From: a virus
Virus record (IMG/VR): IMGVR_UViG_3300020190_000032
Coordinates: 1-64,000 of that record
Direction: 5' to 3' (one strand)
Length of the DNA: 64,000 nt
Position numbers and translations under genes: made by a program. The notes under the pieces are model-generated. The model had not been told where the DNA came from, searched no databases, and worked only from the letters and a program-made list of their open reading frames with translations. Below, piece by piece: positions 1 through 6,244 of the stretch (its first letter is position 1; every line of letters begins with the position of its first letter).

Positions 1-49
1 CCAATCAGGATTGCTTATCGTTACAAAAGTTCACAAAAAAATAAACACT

Positions 50-80
50 AAAAAGCCCCTGGTACGGATGTACTAGGGGC
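50..80 (-). terminator. Rho-independent terminator of the leftmost minus-strand operon
   Basis: An 11-bp stem (55-65 with 70-80, one G-U pair, loop GGAT) is followed on the minus strand by five T residues (complement of 50-54). It lies 12 bases past the stop codon of the 92-343 gene. Confidence 0.85.
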
Positions 81-91
81 AGTTGGTTATA

Positions 92-343
92 TCAATCTAG
101 GTAGATTCTCGCCTCGTTGTTCAACTCCTGCAAAGTGTAAAGTATACCATAGCGTGTGAACATCTCAAGGATCGATGACTCCTTGTGCTTGTAAAGCACA
201 GTATCAGCAAAGTCGGGAAGATCTTTGAGGGGTGACACTAGCAGCCAGGGAAGACCCCAGTTTATACAATGATAATAATGGAAGTTGTCGCGGGCTTCCT
301 GTAAGGAATCAAGGAAGTTAAGGATCTGGGTTTGGGTTTTCAT
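92..343 (-). CDS. Hypothetical protein, 83 aa
   Basis: Unrecognised 83-residue acidic protein beginning MKTQTQILNFLDSL, with no clear motif or membrane segment. It is the last gene of a two-gene minus-strand unit (upstream partner 386-655) and ends just before a good terminator. Its leader (CAACACAGACAAACCCATG) resembles the leaders of the 655 and 804 genes, which supports this start. Function unknown; the reading frame is supported by context, not homology. Confidence 0.6.
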   Translation of the reverse strand: MKTQTQILNFLDSLQEARDNFHYYHCINWGLPWLLVSPLKDLPDFADTVLYKHKESSILEMFTRYGILYTLQELNNEARIYLD

Positions 344-385
344 GGGTTTGTCTGTGTTGAGTTGTTTAGTGTTAGTGGCGTGTGG

Positions 386-655
386 TTACTGTTGCTTAGG
401 CAGGTGCTTGTTAAGTGTAAACAACTGTTTGTGCCAGTCACCGATAGCGTCAATGCAAGATGCAACCGAGTTAATATCAAGATCCTCGCAGGGAATCATG
501 TCGTTGATTAACATGTTGCATACGTCAAGTAGGGCCATGCGATACCAGAATCGCTGATCTTCGTTGAGGTTGGTGTAGTGGGGGTTTGCTTCAGCCAGTG
601 CTGCCAGGTCATCGGCCTGCGTGATGATGGCTTCGGTGGTGCGGTGGGTCATGGG
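386..655 (-). CDS. Hypothetical protein, 89 aa
   Basis: Unrecognised small protein starting MTHRTTEAIITQ. The open frame extends further upstream, to 718, but the ATG at 655 is preferred. A TATAAT box (complement of 678-683) lies 23 bases before it, and its leader GGGCAAGACCC is identical to that of the divergent 804 gene. The sequence is rich in Asp, Asn and Trp (NEDQRFWYRMALLDVCNML) and looks like a soluble helical protein. First gene of the leftmost minus-strand operon. Confidence 0.55.
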   Translation of the reverse strand, partial: PMTHRTTEAIITQADDLAALAEANPHYTNLNEDQRFWYRMALLDVCNMLINDMIPCEDLDINSVASCIDAIGDWHKQLFTLNKHLPKQQ

Positions 656-677
656 TCTTGCCCGTGTTGACTTCTTT

Positions 678-683
678 ATTATA
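678..683 (-). promoter_or_regulatory. -10 box for the minus-strand operon 655-92
   Basis: TATAAT on the minus strand, 23 bases before the ATG at 655. No convincing -35 hexamer is seen 16-18 bases upstream. Together with a TATGAT at 773-778 on the plus strand it makes a divergent promoter region. Confidence 0.55.
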
Positions 684-803
684 AGGAGTTTATGGCCACC
701 ACTGCGGGCCTGTCGCATCTCGTTACATTAAAGAATGTTACAGCATCACTGGCCACCAATCCGCCTGGGGTGTATGATACAGGGGTAATCAAGGGCAAGA
801 CCC

Positions 804-1037
804 ATGAAAGCATTCCTCCTGGCTTCTGCGTTCTCCTGTGGTGCCGCCTTCGCTGGCGTATGGTATGCGACCAGCCAGGCCACCCCTGCGATTCAAGAGG
901 CGCGGCTCGAGACCCTAGGCGCGTGGTGCGACGCTGGGGAGCCTGAGGCTTGCCGCTTGCTTGCAGCCGAGACCCGTGGTCAGTGCGCCGGCCCCGAGGG
1001 CAGTGGCTGCCAGTACAGCAGTACTAGCATGAGATAA
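804..1037 (+). CDS. Small exported or membrane-anchored protein, 77 aa
   Basis: N-terminus MKAFLLASAFSCGAAFAGVWYATS is a signal-peptide or membrane-anchor type segment (about residues 2-20), followed by a Cys-containing acidic part with four further cysteines. Function unknown. The leader GGGCAAGACCCATGA is identical to that of the divergent gene at 655, and TATGAT at 773-778 is a plausible -10 box. It is more GC-rich than the next 1.5 kb. An alternative frame over 692-946 is judged a shadow. Confidence 0.5.
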   Translation: MKAFLLASAFSCGAAFAGVWYATSQATPAIQEARLETLGAWCDAGEPEACRLLAAETRGQCAGPEGSGCQYSSTSMR

Positions 1038-1048
1038 GGTAATCTTTC

Positions 1049-1070
1049 GGGGAGTACATTTATACTCCCC
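1049..1070. terminator. Hairpin between convergent genes, possible bidirectional terminator
   Basis: Perfect 8-bp stem GGGGAGTA/TACTCCCC with loop CATTTA, lying between the end of the 804 gene and the ends of the minus-strand genes that stop at 1281. The U tract on the plus strand is displaced (ATTTTT at 1078), so termination is plausible rather than certain. Confidence 0.5.
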
Positions 1071-1280
1071 CACCCCGATTTTTCACACTCGACTCCTTGA
1101 CTGACCCCTCTAAAAATCTCGCAAAATTTCTGAAACCGAAGATGCCACTTTTAAGATTGACCACCCGATTTTTGATTATTGTATTTATGGTGATGATGTT
1201 TGATAGTGCGGTGGAGGCTGGACGGGAGAAGGGGGAGCAGAAGTGGAGGAGTTGTTGGGTGACGAGTGGAGTGAAGAGGG

Positions 1281-1490
1281 TTAGGGTGAGGTGTTAGAGA
1301 GGTGATGGAGGGTGATAAGGATATAGGAGAGGATTGGGAGGCCTACGAGAGCGGAGGAGATAGCGATACGGAGTTCATGATGACGAATACGGGTGTCAAT
1401 TTGTTGAATAATCCAGGAGTGAGAGGGAGTAGGCCAAGGGGATGAGGGGTAAGAAGGTTCTGTGCGACGGGATTGAGGGTTAGATGTCAT
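1281..1490 (-). CDS. Small single-pass membrane protein, 69 aa
   Basis: Unrecognised. The N-terminal half is Pro/Ser/Thr rich and the C-terminal half carries one hydrophobic segment (about residues 43-61, ISSALVGLPILSYILITL). Its ATG overlaps the stop of the upstream minus-strand gene (ATGA at 1487-1490), indicating translational coupling. The strand is unusually pyrimidine-rich, so some residue choices may reflect base composition. Function unknown. Confidence 0.5.
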   Translation of the reverse strand: MTSNPQSRRTEPSYPSSPWPTPSHSWIIQQIDTRIRHHELRIAISSALVGLPILSYILITLHHLSNTSP

Positions 1491-1684
1491 GATGAGGGGG
1501 AGATAGAGCGAAAGTAATCGCGTTGTTGAGGGGAGAGGAGGGGGAGGAGTTTAAGGAGTAATTTTTTAGAGGTATCAAAGCCGAGCGCATGATACATTTG
1601 TTGAAGTATTTGTGTTATAGCGATTGGTGATTTTGAGTGAATTGAGAGGATAAGGGATAAGGGGAGGAGGATATTAAGTGGCAT
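1487..1684 (-). CDS. Hypothetical protein, 65 aa
   Basis: Unrecognised, Leu/Ile-rich N-terminus (MPLNILLPLSLILSIHS, possible membrane segment) and basic C-terminal half. First gene of a two-gene minus-strand unit. On the minus strand the upstream region has TTGTTA and an AT-rich TATTAT/TATATT stretch (complement of about 1690-1720), a plausible promoter. It lies in a region where the plus strand is strongly C-poor. Function unknown. Confidence 0.5.
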   Translation of the reverse strand: MPLNILLPLSLILSIHSKSPIAITQILQQMYHALGFDTSKKLLLKLLPLLSPQQRDYFRSISPSS

Positions 1685-1766
1685 GGTGGATTAATATAAT
1701 AATGTACCATTTTAACAATATTTTTAGGAAAACTATAGGTTAACGAAGAGAGAAAGTAATAAACTG

Positions 1767-1776
1767 GGAATACTAG
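1767..1776 (+). promoter_or_regulatory. Phage promoter-motif copy (GGAATACTAG)
   Basis: Close match to the recurrent GG[TCA]A[TC][AC]CTAG motif. It begins 29 bases before the GTG start at 1796, the commonest spacing in this window. Confidence 0.6.
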
Positions 1777-1795
1777 GTGAGATTTAAGGTGTATT

Positions 1796-2200
1796 GTGGC
1801 TGTATTAGATGTAAGTAAGGGGTGGGTTGCGGGAGATGTTGAGAGAATTTTAATTGCGATTGGTGTATGGGTGAGTCCTTATACGATTACTGAGGCGACT
1901 GTTTGTTGTAATCAATTAGGTGCTAATAGTCCGACGTTAGTTGCGAAGGTAAGGGGATTATTAGGGGAGTTTGATGTTGCTGTTGCGAAGCAGAAGGAGG
2001 CGAATGTTGGGCAGGATACGGGTCGTGTACTTCGTAAAGCGGATGTTTTGGAGTGGGATACGGAGAATAGTGGGACACCATATGATGGTGCATTAAGAGA
2101 GAGGGCAAGAATTGTGAATGATTTAACGACAATTTTTGGATCCTGCCCTATTTTAATGCAGAAGGGTACGGATTCAGTTGTTGCTCTTTATCGATCATGA
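1796..2200 (+). CDS. Hypothetical protein, 134 aa
   Basis: Unrecognised soluble protein, starting with GTG. The start is chosen from its 29-base spacing to the motif at 1767. Asp/Glu-rich with no membrane segment. The stop overlaps the next start (ATGA at 2197-2200), so it heads a three-gene translationally coupled unit (1796, 2197, 2372). Codons are markedly G-rich and C-poor, like the whole 1.2-2.5 kb stretch. It could be a small virion or adaptor protein, but nothing in the sequence decides this. Confidence 0.6.
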   Translation: MAVLDVSKGWVAGDVERILIAIGVWVSPYTITEATVCCNQLGANSPTLVAKVRGLLGEFDVAVAKQKEANVGQDTGRVLRKADVLEWDTENSGTPYDGALRERARIVNDLTTIFGSCPILMQKGTDSVVALYRS

Positions 2201-2379
2201 CTAAACACCCTGAAGTTAATGGATCTCTAGGCGAATTGATTGAATTTGTTGAACGTCAGGAGACAGTTGACGTTTGGTGTAAGGGATGCGAGATGTTTCG
2301 TAAGGCAAATAGTGCTTATGCGAAATATTTAAAGGGTGAGATCAGCGAATGTAGATTTTGCAGGGAAGACAATGTGTGA
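2197..2379 (+). CDS. Zinc-ribbon-like small protein, 60 aa
   Basis: Contains two Cys-x2-Cys pairs (WCKGC near residue 29 and CRFC near residue 54), the layout of a small treble-clef or zinc-ribbon fold. The first pair is followed by a basic helix (MFRKANSAYAKYLKG). It overlaps the upstream gene by ATGA and the next small gene by 8 bases. Probably nucleic-acid or protein binding; no specific function can be assigned. Confidence 0.65.
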   Translation: MTKHPEVNGSLGELIEFVERQETVDVWCKGCEMFRKANSAYAKYLKGEISECRFCREDNV

Positions 2380-2491
2380 AATGTTGACTGAGGAGGACTT
2401 AAGGGGATTGATGGAGAGGGTTGAGGATCTTAAGATGAGTGAATTATTTGAGGAGCCTTGTCGTTTTATGGATGACGAGAAAGAAGAATGA
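2372..2491 (+). CDS. Acidic microprotein, 39 aa
   Basis: A 39-codon frame starting MCEMLTEEDLRGLMERVEDL and ending EKEE, predicted helical and very acidic (about 14 Asp/Glu). It overlaps the upstream zinc-ribbon gene by 8 bases, which favours it being translated by coupling. Function unknown; acidic phage microproteins often act on host proteins, but that is only inference. Confidence 0.5.
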   Translation: MCEMLTEEDLRGLMERVEDLKMSELFEEPCRFMDDEKEE

Positions 2492-2523
2492 CGTAAATAA
2501 GTTAATAGTTCTTTAAGAATTGA

Positions 2524-2533
2524 GGTAAACTGT
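2524..2533 (+). promoter_or_regulatory. psbA promoter-motif copy (GGTAAACTGT)
   Basis: Variant of the phage promoter motif. It shares GGTARACTGTAT with the sequence in front of the ribonucleotide reductase gene (61862). It lies 53 bases before the psbA ATG, leaving room for the hairpin leader at 2532-2560. Confidence 0.5.
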
Positions 2534-2560
2534 ATGAGTCCGAAAGGACTTGTACTTTTT
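2532..2560 (+). promoter_or_regulatory. psbA 5' leader stem-loop with GAAA tetraloop
   Basis: 10-bp stem (2532-2541 with 2546-2555, two G-U pairs) closed by a GAAA tetraloop and followed by five U residues, starting 45 bases upstream of the psbA start. It looks like an attenuator or an mRNA-stabilising 5' hairpin. PhotoRC motifs are known upstream of cyanobacterial and cyanophage photosystem genes, but I cannot assign this hairpin to them. Confidence 0.6.
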
Positions 2561-2576
2561 GGTTTTTGTTTATCTC

Positions 2577-3656
2577 ATGACTGCTACTATTGCTCGTCAG
2601 CAACCAGTAAGTCAATGGGAGTCATTTTGTAACTGGGTTACGAGTACTTCAAATCGTCTTTATGTGGGATGGTTTGGGGCTTTAATGATTCCTTGCTTGT
2701 TGGCTGCGACCACTTGCTTTATCCTTGCGTTCGTTGCTGCCCCTCCGGTAGACATCGATGGCATTCGTGAGCCCGTTGCTGGTTCGTTGCTTTATGGCAA
2801 CAATATTATCAGTGGTGCTATTGTACCCAGTAGCAATGCTATTGGTTTACATTTTTATCCAATTTGGGAAGCCTCGACGTTAGAAGAGTGGCTTTATAAT
2901 GGTGGTCCATATCAATTGGTTGTATTTCATTTTCTGATTGGTGTTTTTGCGTATGCTGGTCGGGAATGGGAGCTTAGTTACCGATTGGGTATGCGTCCTT
3001 GGATTTTTGTTGCCTATCTCGCACCCGTTGCTGCTGCTGCTGCAGTGTTCCTTGTGTATCCATTTGGGCAGGGTTCCTTCTCTGATGGTATGCCTCTTGG
3101 CATTTCAGGAACATTTAATTTCATGCTTGTTTTCCAGGCGGAACATAATATCCTCATGCACCCCTTCCATATGCTTGGGGTGGCTGGTGTATTTGGGGGT
3201 TCTTTGTTCTCTGCTATGCATGGATCTTTGGTCACAAGTAGTCTTGTTCGGGAAACGAGTGAGGAAGTAAGTCAAAATTATGGTTATAAGTTTGGCCAAG
3301 AGGAAGAAACCTACAACATTGTTGCAGCACATGGCTACTTCGGACGACTTATTTTCCAGTACGCATCCTTTAACAATAGCCGTAGCCTTCATTTTTTTCT
3401 GGCTGCTTGGCCTGTTATTGGTATTTGGTTCACTAGTCTTGGCGTTGCTACGATGGCCTTTAATCTTAATGGGTTTAATTTTAATCAATCTATTATTGAT
3501 GATCAAGGCCGTGTTATCAACACTTGGGCTGATGTCCTCAACAGAGCAAACTTGGGATTTGAAGTCATGCATGAACGCAATGCACATAACTTCCCCCTCG
3601 ACCTCGCTGCCGTTGATGCAACGAATATTGCTCTTATAGCGCCGAGCGTTGGCTGA
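2577..3656 (+). CDS. psbA: Photosystem II reaction centre protein D1
   Basis: Full-length 359-residue D1, starting [20 protein letters not shown]. It has the five-helix core of the family with [19 protein letters not shown], the Q130 region as GREWELSYR, and the C-terminus [16 protein letters not shown] carrying the Mn-cluster ligands His332, Glu333, His337, Asp342 and the CtpA processing site after Ala344. Residue 130 is Glu, as in high-light D1 forms. In cyanophages D1 replaces the host's rapidly turned-over protein, so photosynthesis keeps supplying energy during infection. The start 27 bases upstream (MYFLVFVYL...) is rejected by alignment to the family. No intron is present. Own leader hairpin and own terminator. 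Confidence 0.98.
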   Translation: MTATIARQQPVSQWESFCNWVTSTSNRLYVGWFGALMIPCLLAATTCFILAFVAAPPVDIDGIREPVAGSLLYGNNIISGAIVPSSNAIGLHFYPIWEASTLEEWLYNGGPYQLVVFHFLIGVFAYAGREWELSYRLGMRPWIFVAYLAPVAAAAAVFLVYPFGQGSFSDGMPLGISGTFNFMLVFQAEHNILMHPFHMLGVAGVFGGSLFSAMHGSLVTSSLVRETSEEVSQNYGYKFGQEEETYNIVAAHGYFGRLIFQYASFNNSRSLHFFLAAWPVIGIWFTSLGVATMAFNLNGFNFNQSIIDDQGRVINTWADVLNRANLGFEVMHERNAHNFPLDLAAVDATNIALIAPSVG

Positions 3657-3687
3657 TTGACTTTAGGATAACAGCAAGCTTATGATG

Positions 3688-3712
3688 GAGGGGTCCTCAC
3701 CCCTCTTTTTTT
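3688..3712 (+). terminator. psbA terminator
   Basis: Perfect 7-bp stem GAGGGGT/ACCCCTC, loop CCTC, seven T residues. The T run ends directly against the ATG at 3713. Confidence 0.9.
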
Positions 3713-4048
3713 ATGGCTTCAATTGAGAGCAGTGTACTTGATCTCGCTTGGGACACAGTACTAGACAGCATTGAATTGCCTTCAACGCAGATGCTTTTGC
3801 GTCAGCAAGGCAAAATTGAGTCAATCAAGGGCAACAGTGTGACAATTTCTGTTACTTCAGAATGGATTACCTTTTTAGAAAGCGGGAAAGAGATATTAGA
3901 ATCAGCGTTTAAAGAAGTATTTTCTTTTAAGGCTGAAATAACTGTTGTCAGGGCTGAGATGGAGCCTTTTAGGCGAGCAAAAGGCCGCATTTCTCGGATT
4001 TTATTAAATAAAAAGTCTAATTATTTACAAAGGTCTGGTCGGGATTGA
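3713..4048 (+). CDS. DnaX (tau) C-terminal-domain-like protein, 111 aa
   Basis: The stretch WDTVLDSIELPSTQMLLRQ and the following SVTISVTSEWI resemble the C-terminal domain of cyanobacterial DNA polymerase III gamma/tau subunits (pattern W..vL..lelPSTrmLLsQQ...v.v...W), recalled from family knowledge. The AAA+ ATPase part of DnaX is absent, so this is a free-standing tail domain. Tau's C-terminal region contacts the polymerase alpha subunit and DnaB. The phage protein might therefore dock on or redirect host replisome components. The ATG abuts the psbA terminator with no usual leader, so initiation after read-through is possible. Basic C-terminus. Confidence 0.55.
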   Translation: MASIESSVLDLAWDTVLDSIELPSTQMLLRQQGKIESIKGNSVTISVTSEWITFLESGKEILESAFKEVFSFKAEITVVRAEMEPFRRAKGRISRILLNKKSNYLQRSGRD

Positions 4049-4152
4049 CATCTTCTCAATCAACAATAAGTAGTCATTGATACTCATCGTTGAAGATTCA
4101 AGGAGGCGTGTGATGACGGTGCGTTTATCGTCATCGCATAGCTCTCCTGTTG

Positions 4153-4231
4153 ATGTCCATGCAAGGCATGCGGGATTGGGGTCTTCGGGCTGATGCATGA
4201 GTCCTTCGGTTGATGCCCCACGTTAGGACAT
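4153..4231 (+). ncRNA. Putative structured noncoding RNA downstream of psbA block
   Basis: Nested perfect or near-perfect helices: ATGTC(C)/(G)GACAT closing 4153-4231, hairpin CATGC-AAG-GCATG (4158-4170), TGGGG/CCCCA (4177-4181 with 4216-4220) and GGGCT/AGTCC (4187-4191 with 4200-4204). The 4049-4408 interval has no convincing gene but ends in a strong terminator (4344-4370), as expected for a transcribed RNA. A 26-codon frame with an AAGGAGG-type site (4113-4193, MTVRLSSSHSSPVDVHARHA) overlaps it and may be a leader peptide or chance. Family not recognised. Confidence 0.5.
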
Positions 4232-4343
4232 GACCACAGGCTCGCAAGGTTTCCTTTGGGATCATTTCCATTTTTGAAAGATTTAATATTTTAATGGGTT
4301 GCCAACGGTGATAAAGGAGATATTGTTGATGCGGGGACGAGGG

Positions 4344-4370
4344 ACCACCAGTGGGCGCTGGTGGTTTTTT
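4344..4370 (+). terminator. Terminator of the noncoding interval after the DnaX-like gene
   Basis: Perfect 8-bp stem ACCACCAG/CTGGTGGT, loop TGGGCG, six T residues. It lies almost 300 bases after the last convincing stop codon, so something between 4049 and 4343 is probably transcribed. Confidence 0.88.
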
Positions 4371-4408
4371 ATTAAAGCCCTATAAACTGATTTAGTTACA
4401 AAAAGCCA

Positions 4409-4609
4409 ATGGCGAGACCAGATTCCGACGGATCCTCTGGTGGACTTGATTTTTTGGGGTTATTAACAATTCTATTTATTGGCCTCAAACTTGGTAATGT
4501 GATTCACTGGCCATGGGTCTGGGTTTTGTCACCCATCTGGATCTCGATGAGTATTTGGCTGATTGCTCTTGTTGTTGTTTGTGTTATTGTTTGTTGGAGT
4601 GCCAAATGA
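4409..4609 (+). CDS. Small two-helix membrane protein, 66 aa
   Basis: Gly/Ser/Asp-rich N-terminus, then hydrophobic segments at about 13-29 (LDFLGLLTILFIGLKLGNVI) and 36-63, separated by a Trp-rich HWPWVWVLSPIWI turn. Short proteins with a LLTILFIGLKL..VI.W.W.WVLSPIW pattern are common in phages and are sometimes annotated as transmembrane Fragile-X-F-like. Function unknown. First gene of a long overlapping operon. CCTATAAACTGA at 4379-4390 is a candidate promoter 30 bases upstream. Confidence 0.75.
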   Translation: MARPDSDGSSGGLDFLGLLTILFIGLKLGNVIHWPWVWVLSPIWISMSIWLIALVVVCVIVCWSAK

Positions 4610-4785
4610 ACCAGCTTTCTGTTCCTGCTCAGCGTGTCCTAGAGGCAGCCATGCAATATGAGATCAACCCTGAGTGCTATTCGCGGGAAATCGCTGCGGT
4701 GACGCTACGGGCAATGGCTCTGCATTGCAGACGGGATACGCTTTTGTTGCTGTCTGTTGCTGATGAATTAGAGAGCAATGCCTGA
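4606..4785 (+). CDS. Hypothetical protein, 59 aa
   Basis: Unrecognised helical protein beginning MNQLSVPAQRVLEAAMQ. The frame is open upstream, but the ATG at 4606 overlaps the previous stop (ATGA), marking the coupled start. The end overlaps the next microgene by 8 bases. No motif or membrane segment. Confidence 0.65.
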   Translation: MNQLSVPAQRVLEAAMQYEINPECYSREIAAVTLRAMALHCRRDTLLLLSVADELESNA

Positions 4786-4843
4786 AGCGCTTGTTGCTAT
4801 TACTATTCTCATTTGCCTGACTTACATTCTTACGAAAGACTAA
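4778..4843 (+). CDS. Single-helix membrane microprotein, 21 aa
   Basis: 21 residues, MPEALVAITILICLTYILTKD: a two-charge N-terminus, one 15-residue hydrophobic helix and a charged KD end. It overlaps the preceding gene by 8 bases and its TAA shares an A with the next ATG (TAATG at 4841-4845), so both junctions look translationally coupled. The size recalls the tiny subunits of photosystem II and cytochrome b6f, but it does not match any that I know. Function unknown. Confidence 0.5.
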   Translation: MPEALVAITILICLTYILTKD

Positions 4844-5208
4844 TGAGTAACGACAAATTGGTGTTCATTTACACCACTCAAGACAACAAGATCAAAGAAA
4901 TCGAAGATTCTTTTTGTGATTTCAAGTTTGAATTAGAGCTTGATCCATCGGACATGTCAACCCATCAACTATTTGAAGCCTTTTCAAGGGTGCTTGCGGC
5001 GATGGATTATAATGAGTACTCAATCATGAAAGGCGCGTGTAATTTAGTATTCAATGAAATGCGTGACATGGAGCAAATGAATAAACTTATTGACGAATAT
5101 GATTTACTGGATATCCCAAAAGAGGCAGAGCAGCAACGGGAGCGTAGAAAAATGTATAAAGATGTAAACTATAGTAGTAAGGATAACGACGATTATGAAC
5201 CAAGTTGA
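4843..5208 (+). CDS. Hypothetical protein, 121 aa
   Basis: Acidic soluble protein starting MSNDKLVFIYTTQDNKIKEIED, with a charged tail (QQRERRKMYKDVNYSSKDNDDYEPS). The start is fixed by the TAATG overlap with the upstream microgene. The following gene overlaps its end by 14 bases. Not recognised. Confidence 0.7.
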   Translation: MSNDKLVFIYTTQDNKIKEIEDSFCDFKFELELDPSDMSTHQLFEAFSRVLAAMDYNEYSIMKGACNLVFNEMRDMEQMNKLIDEYDLLDIPKEAEQQRERRKMYKDVNYSSKDNDDYEPS

Positions 5209-5521
5209 TTATTTAGTTTATCATTGCATCCCTACAGGTTGGCAGACCATTGGGTCTGCTTTTCGTATGTGGAAAGATTTGATGATTGGTAATTACGCTG
5301 ATTATGCATTATTGAAGAATGATGATCCGTTTGAAGAGTGTAGAGATTGGTTTTGGGCGACACTTGGCGCTGATGAAGTGTTACCTAAAGCCTTTCTTGA
5401 GGATCTTCAGCAGATGATTGAACGAATCGAAAACGGTAGCGAGGTTTTAGTTGAGATGAATATTGATAGGATTGTAGAACTTGACAAAATCCTAGAGGAA
5501 TTCAACGATGGGGATGTTTGA
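5195..5521 (+). CDS. Hypothetical protein, 108 aa
   Basis: Unrecognised acidic protein starting MNQVDYLVYHCIPTGWQTIG, Trp-rich in the middle (DWFWATLGADEVLPK) and ending in a long acidic helix. Overlaps both neighbours (14 bases each side), part of the coupled accessory operon 4409-6141. Confidence 0.7.
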   Translation: MNQVDYLVYHCIPTGWQTIGSAFRMWKDLMIGNYADYALLKNDDPFEECRDWFWATLGADEVLPKAFLEDLQQMIERIENGSEVLVEMNIDRIVELDKILEEFNDGDV

Positions 5522-5912
5522 TTATTTTCGGTCTTCTTATGACCTTGGTGAGGGTTTTACTAATGTTTCCTGTCAGACCAAAGACATGGAGGCTTGTATC
5601 GGAGGGACGATGAGCCATTATTGGCTTTCACCGGCCGGCCATTTGTATTTAATGAGTTATAGAGGGACTCATAATTTTGAAATTATAGAGGAAGGGGATC
5701 CAGAGTATAACGATAGTCGTCAATTTTTAAATTATCGATGGGTTCCCACGGGGCAACATGGGAAAGTTGAGCCATATCATATAACTGCCTACGTTGAGAT
5801 TTATCCAGAAACTTGGGAGGGTGAGTGGGATGATTGGCCCAGGATGAAATTACACTTTAAAAGTGGTAAGCTGATTGAGTACAGTCGCTGCAAGCGTGGT
5901 GAAAATTTTTAA
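5508..5912 (+). CDS. MGMFDYF-type phage protein, 134 aa
   Basis: Begins MGMFDYFRSSYDLGEG, an opening shared by a widespread family of small phage proteins of unknown function. The body is rich in aromatic residues and Gly/Pro, likely a beta-rich soluble fold. It contains WVPTGQHGKVEPYHITAYVEIY. Overlaps both neighbours, so it is probably co-translated with them. Confidence 0.72.
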   Translation: MGMFDYFRSSYDLGEGFTNVSCQTKDMEACIGGTMSHYWLSPAGHLYLMSYRGTHNFEIIEEGDPEYNDSRQFLNYRWVPTGQHGKVEPYHITAYVEIYPETWEGEWDDWPRMKLHFKSGKLIEYSRCKRGENF

Positions 5913-6141
5913 GTATGATCACCTGAGAGACTTTGGTGATGATTATCATTTTAGGTTCATTACTGTAGGCAAATATACCTTATTTAATGTAATTTTAAGC
6001 TGGTCCGACTACGGCGGGTGGCCTTATTTTCAAGTTTCTGGTGGACTTGGGTATGGCTCTTTGCTGATGGCGCTGTTTTCTTTTGGAAAGGCAGCAATTG
6101 AAGTCAGACTTTTGGATGAAGATTACCGGGTTAAACATTAA
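5899..6141 (+). CDS. Hypothetical protein, about 80 aa
   Basis: Core sequence KIFKYDHLRDFGDDYHFRF then TVGKYTLFNVILSWSDY and a C-terminal hydrophobic turn YGSLLMALFSFG; likely a small beta-sheet protein. The start is uncertain. GTG at 5899 gives a 14-base overlap with the previous gene, like its neighbours, while GTG 5896 and TTG 5875 are also open. It closes the overlapping operon that began at 4409. Confidence 0.6.
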   Translation: MKIFKYDHLRDFGDDYHFRFITVGKYTLFNVILSWSDYGGWPYFQVSGGLGYGSLLMALFSFGKAAIEVRLLDEDYRVKH

Positions 6142-6212
6142 GAAAATATAAAGCTGGTCTTAAGTGGACTGTCAGGGACTGCTGAGAAGCCCTTGGCTTG
6201 GCTGCCATGCAA

Positions 6213-6222
6213 GGTATATTAA
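6213..6222 (+). promoter_or_regulatory. Promoter-motif variant (GGTATATTAA)
   Basis: Weaker member of the recurrent motif, 32 bases before the GTG start at 6245. Confidence 0.4.
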
Positions 6223-6244
6223 GGTCTCATTCATCTTTGGATAG

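Noticed and set aside
1097-1297. Plus-strand 66-codon frame with a hydrophobic segment
   Set aside because: TTG start, no ribosome site, and tail overlap with minus-strand genes; it may be chance in a G-rich region. An ATG at 1142 leaves slight doubt.
3105-3587. 160-codon minus-strand frame opposite psbA
   Set aside because: psbA is unmistakable on the plus strand; an antisense RNA is possible but no coding evidence exists.
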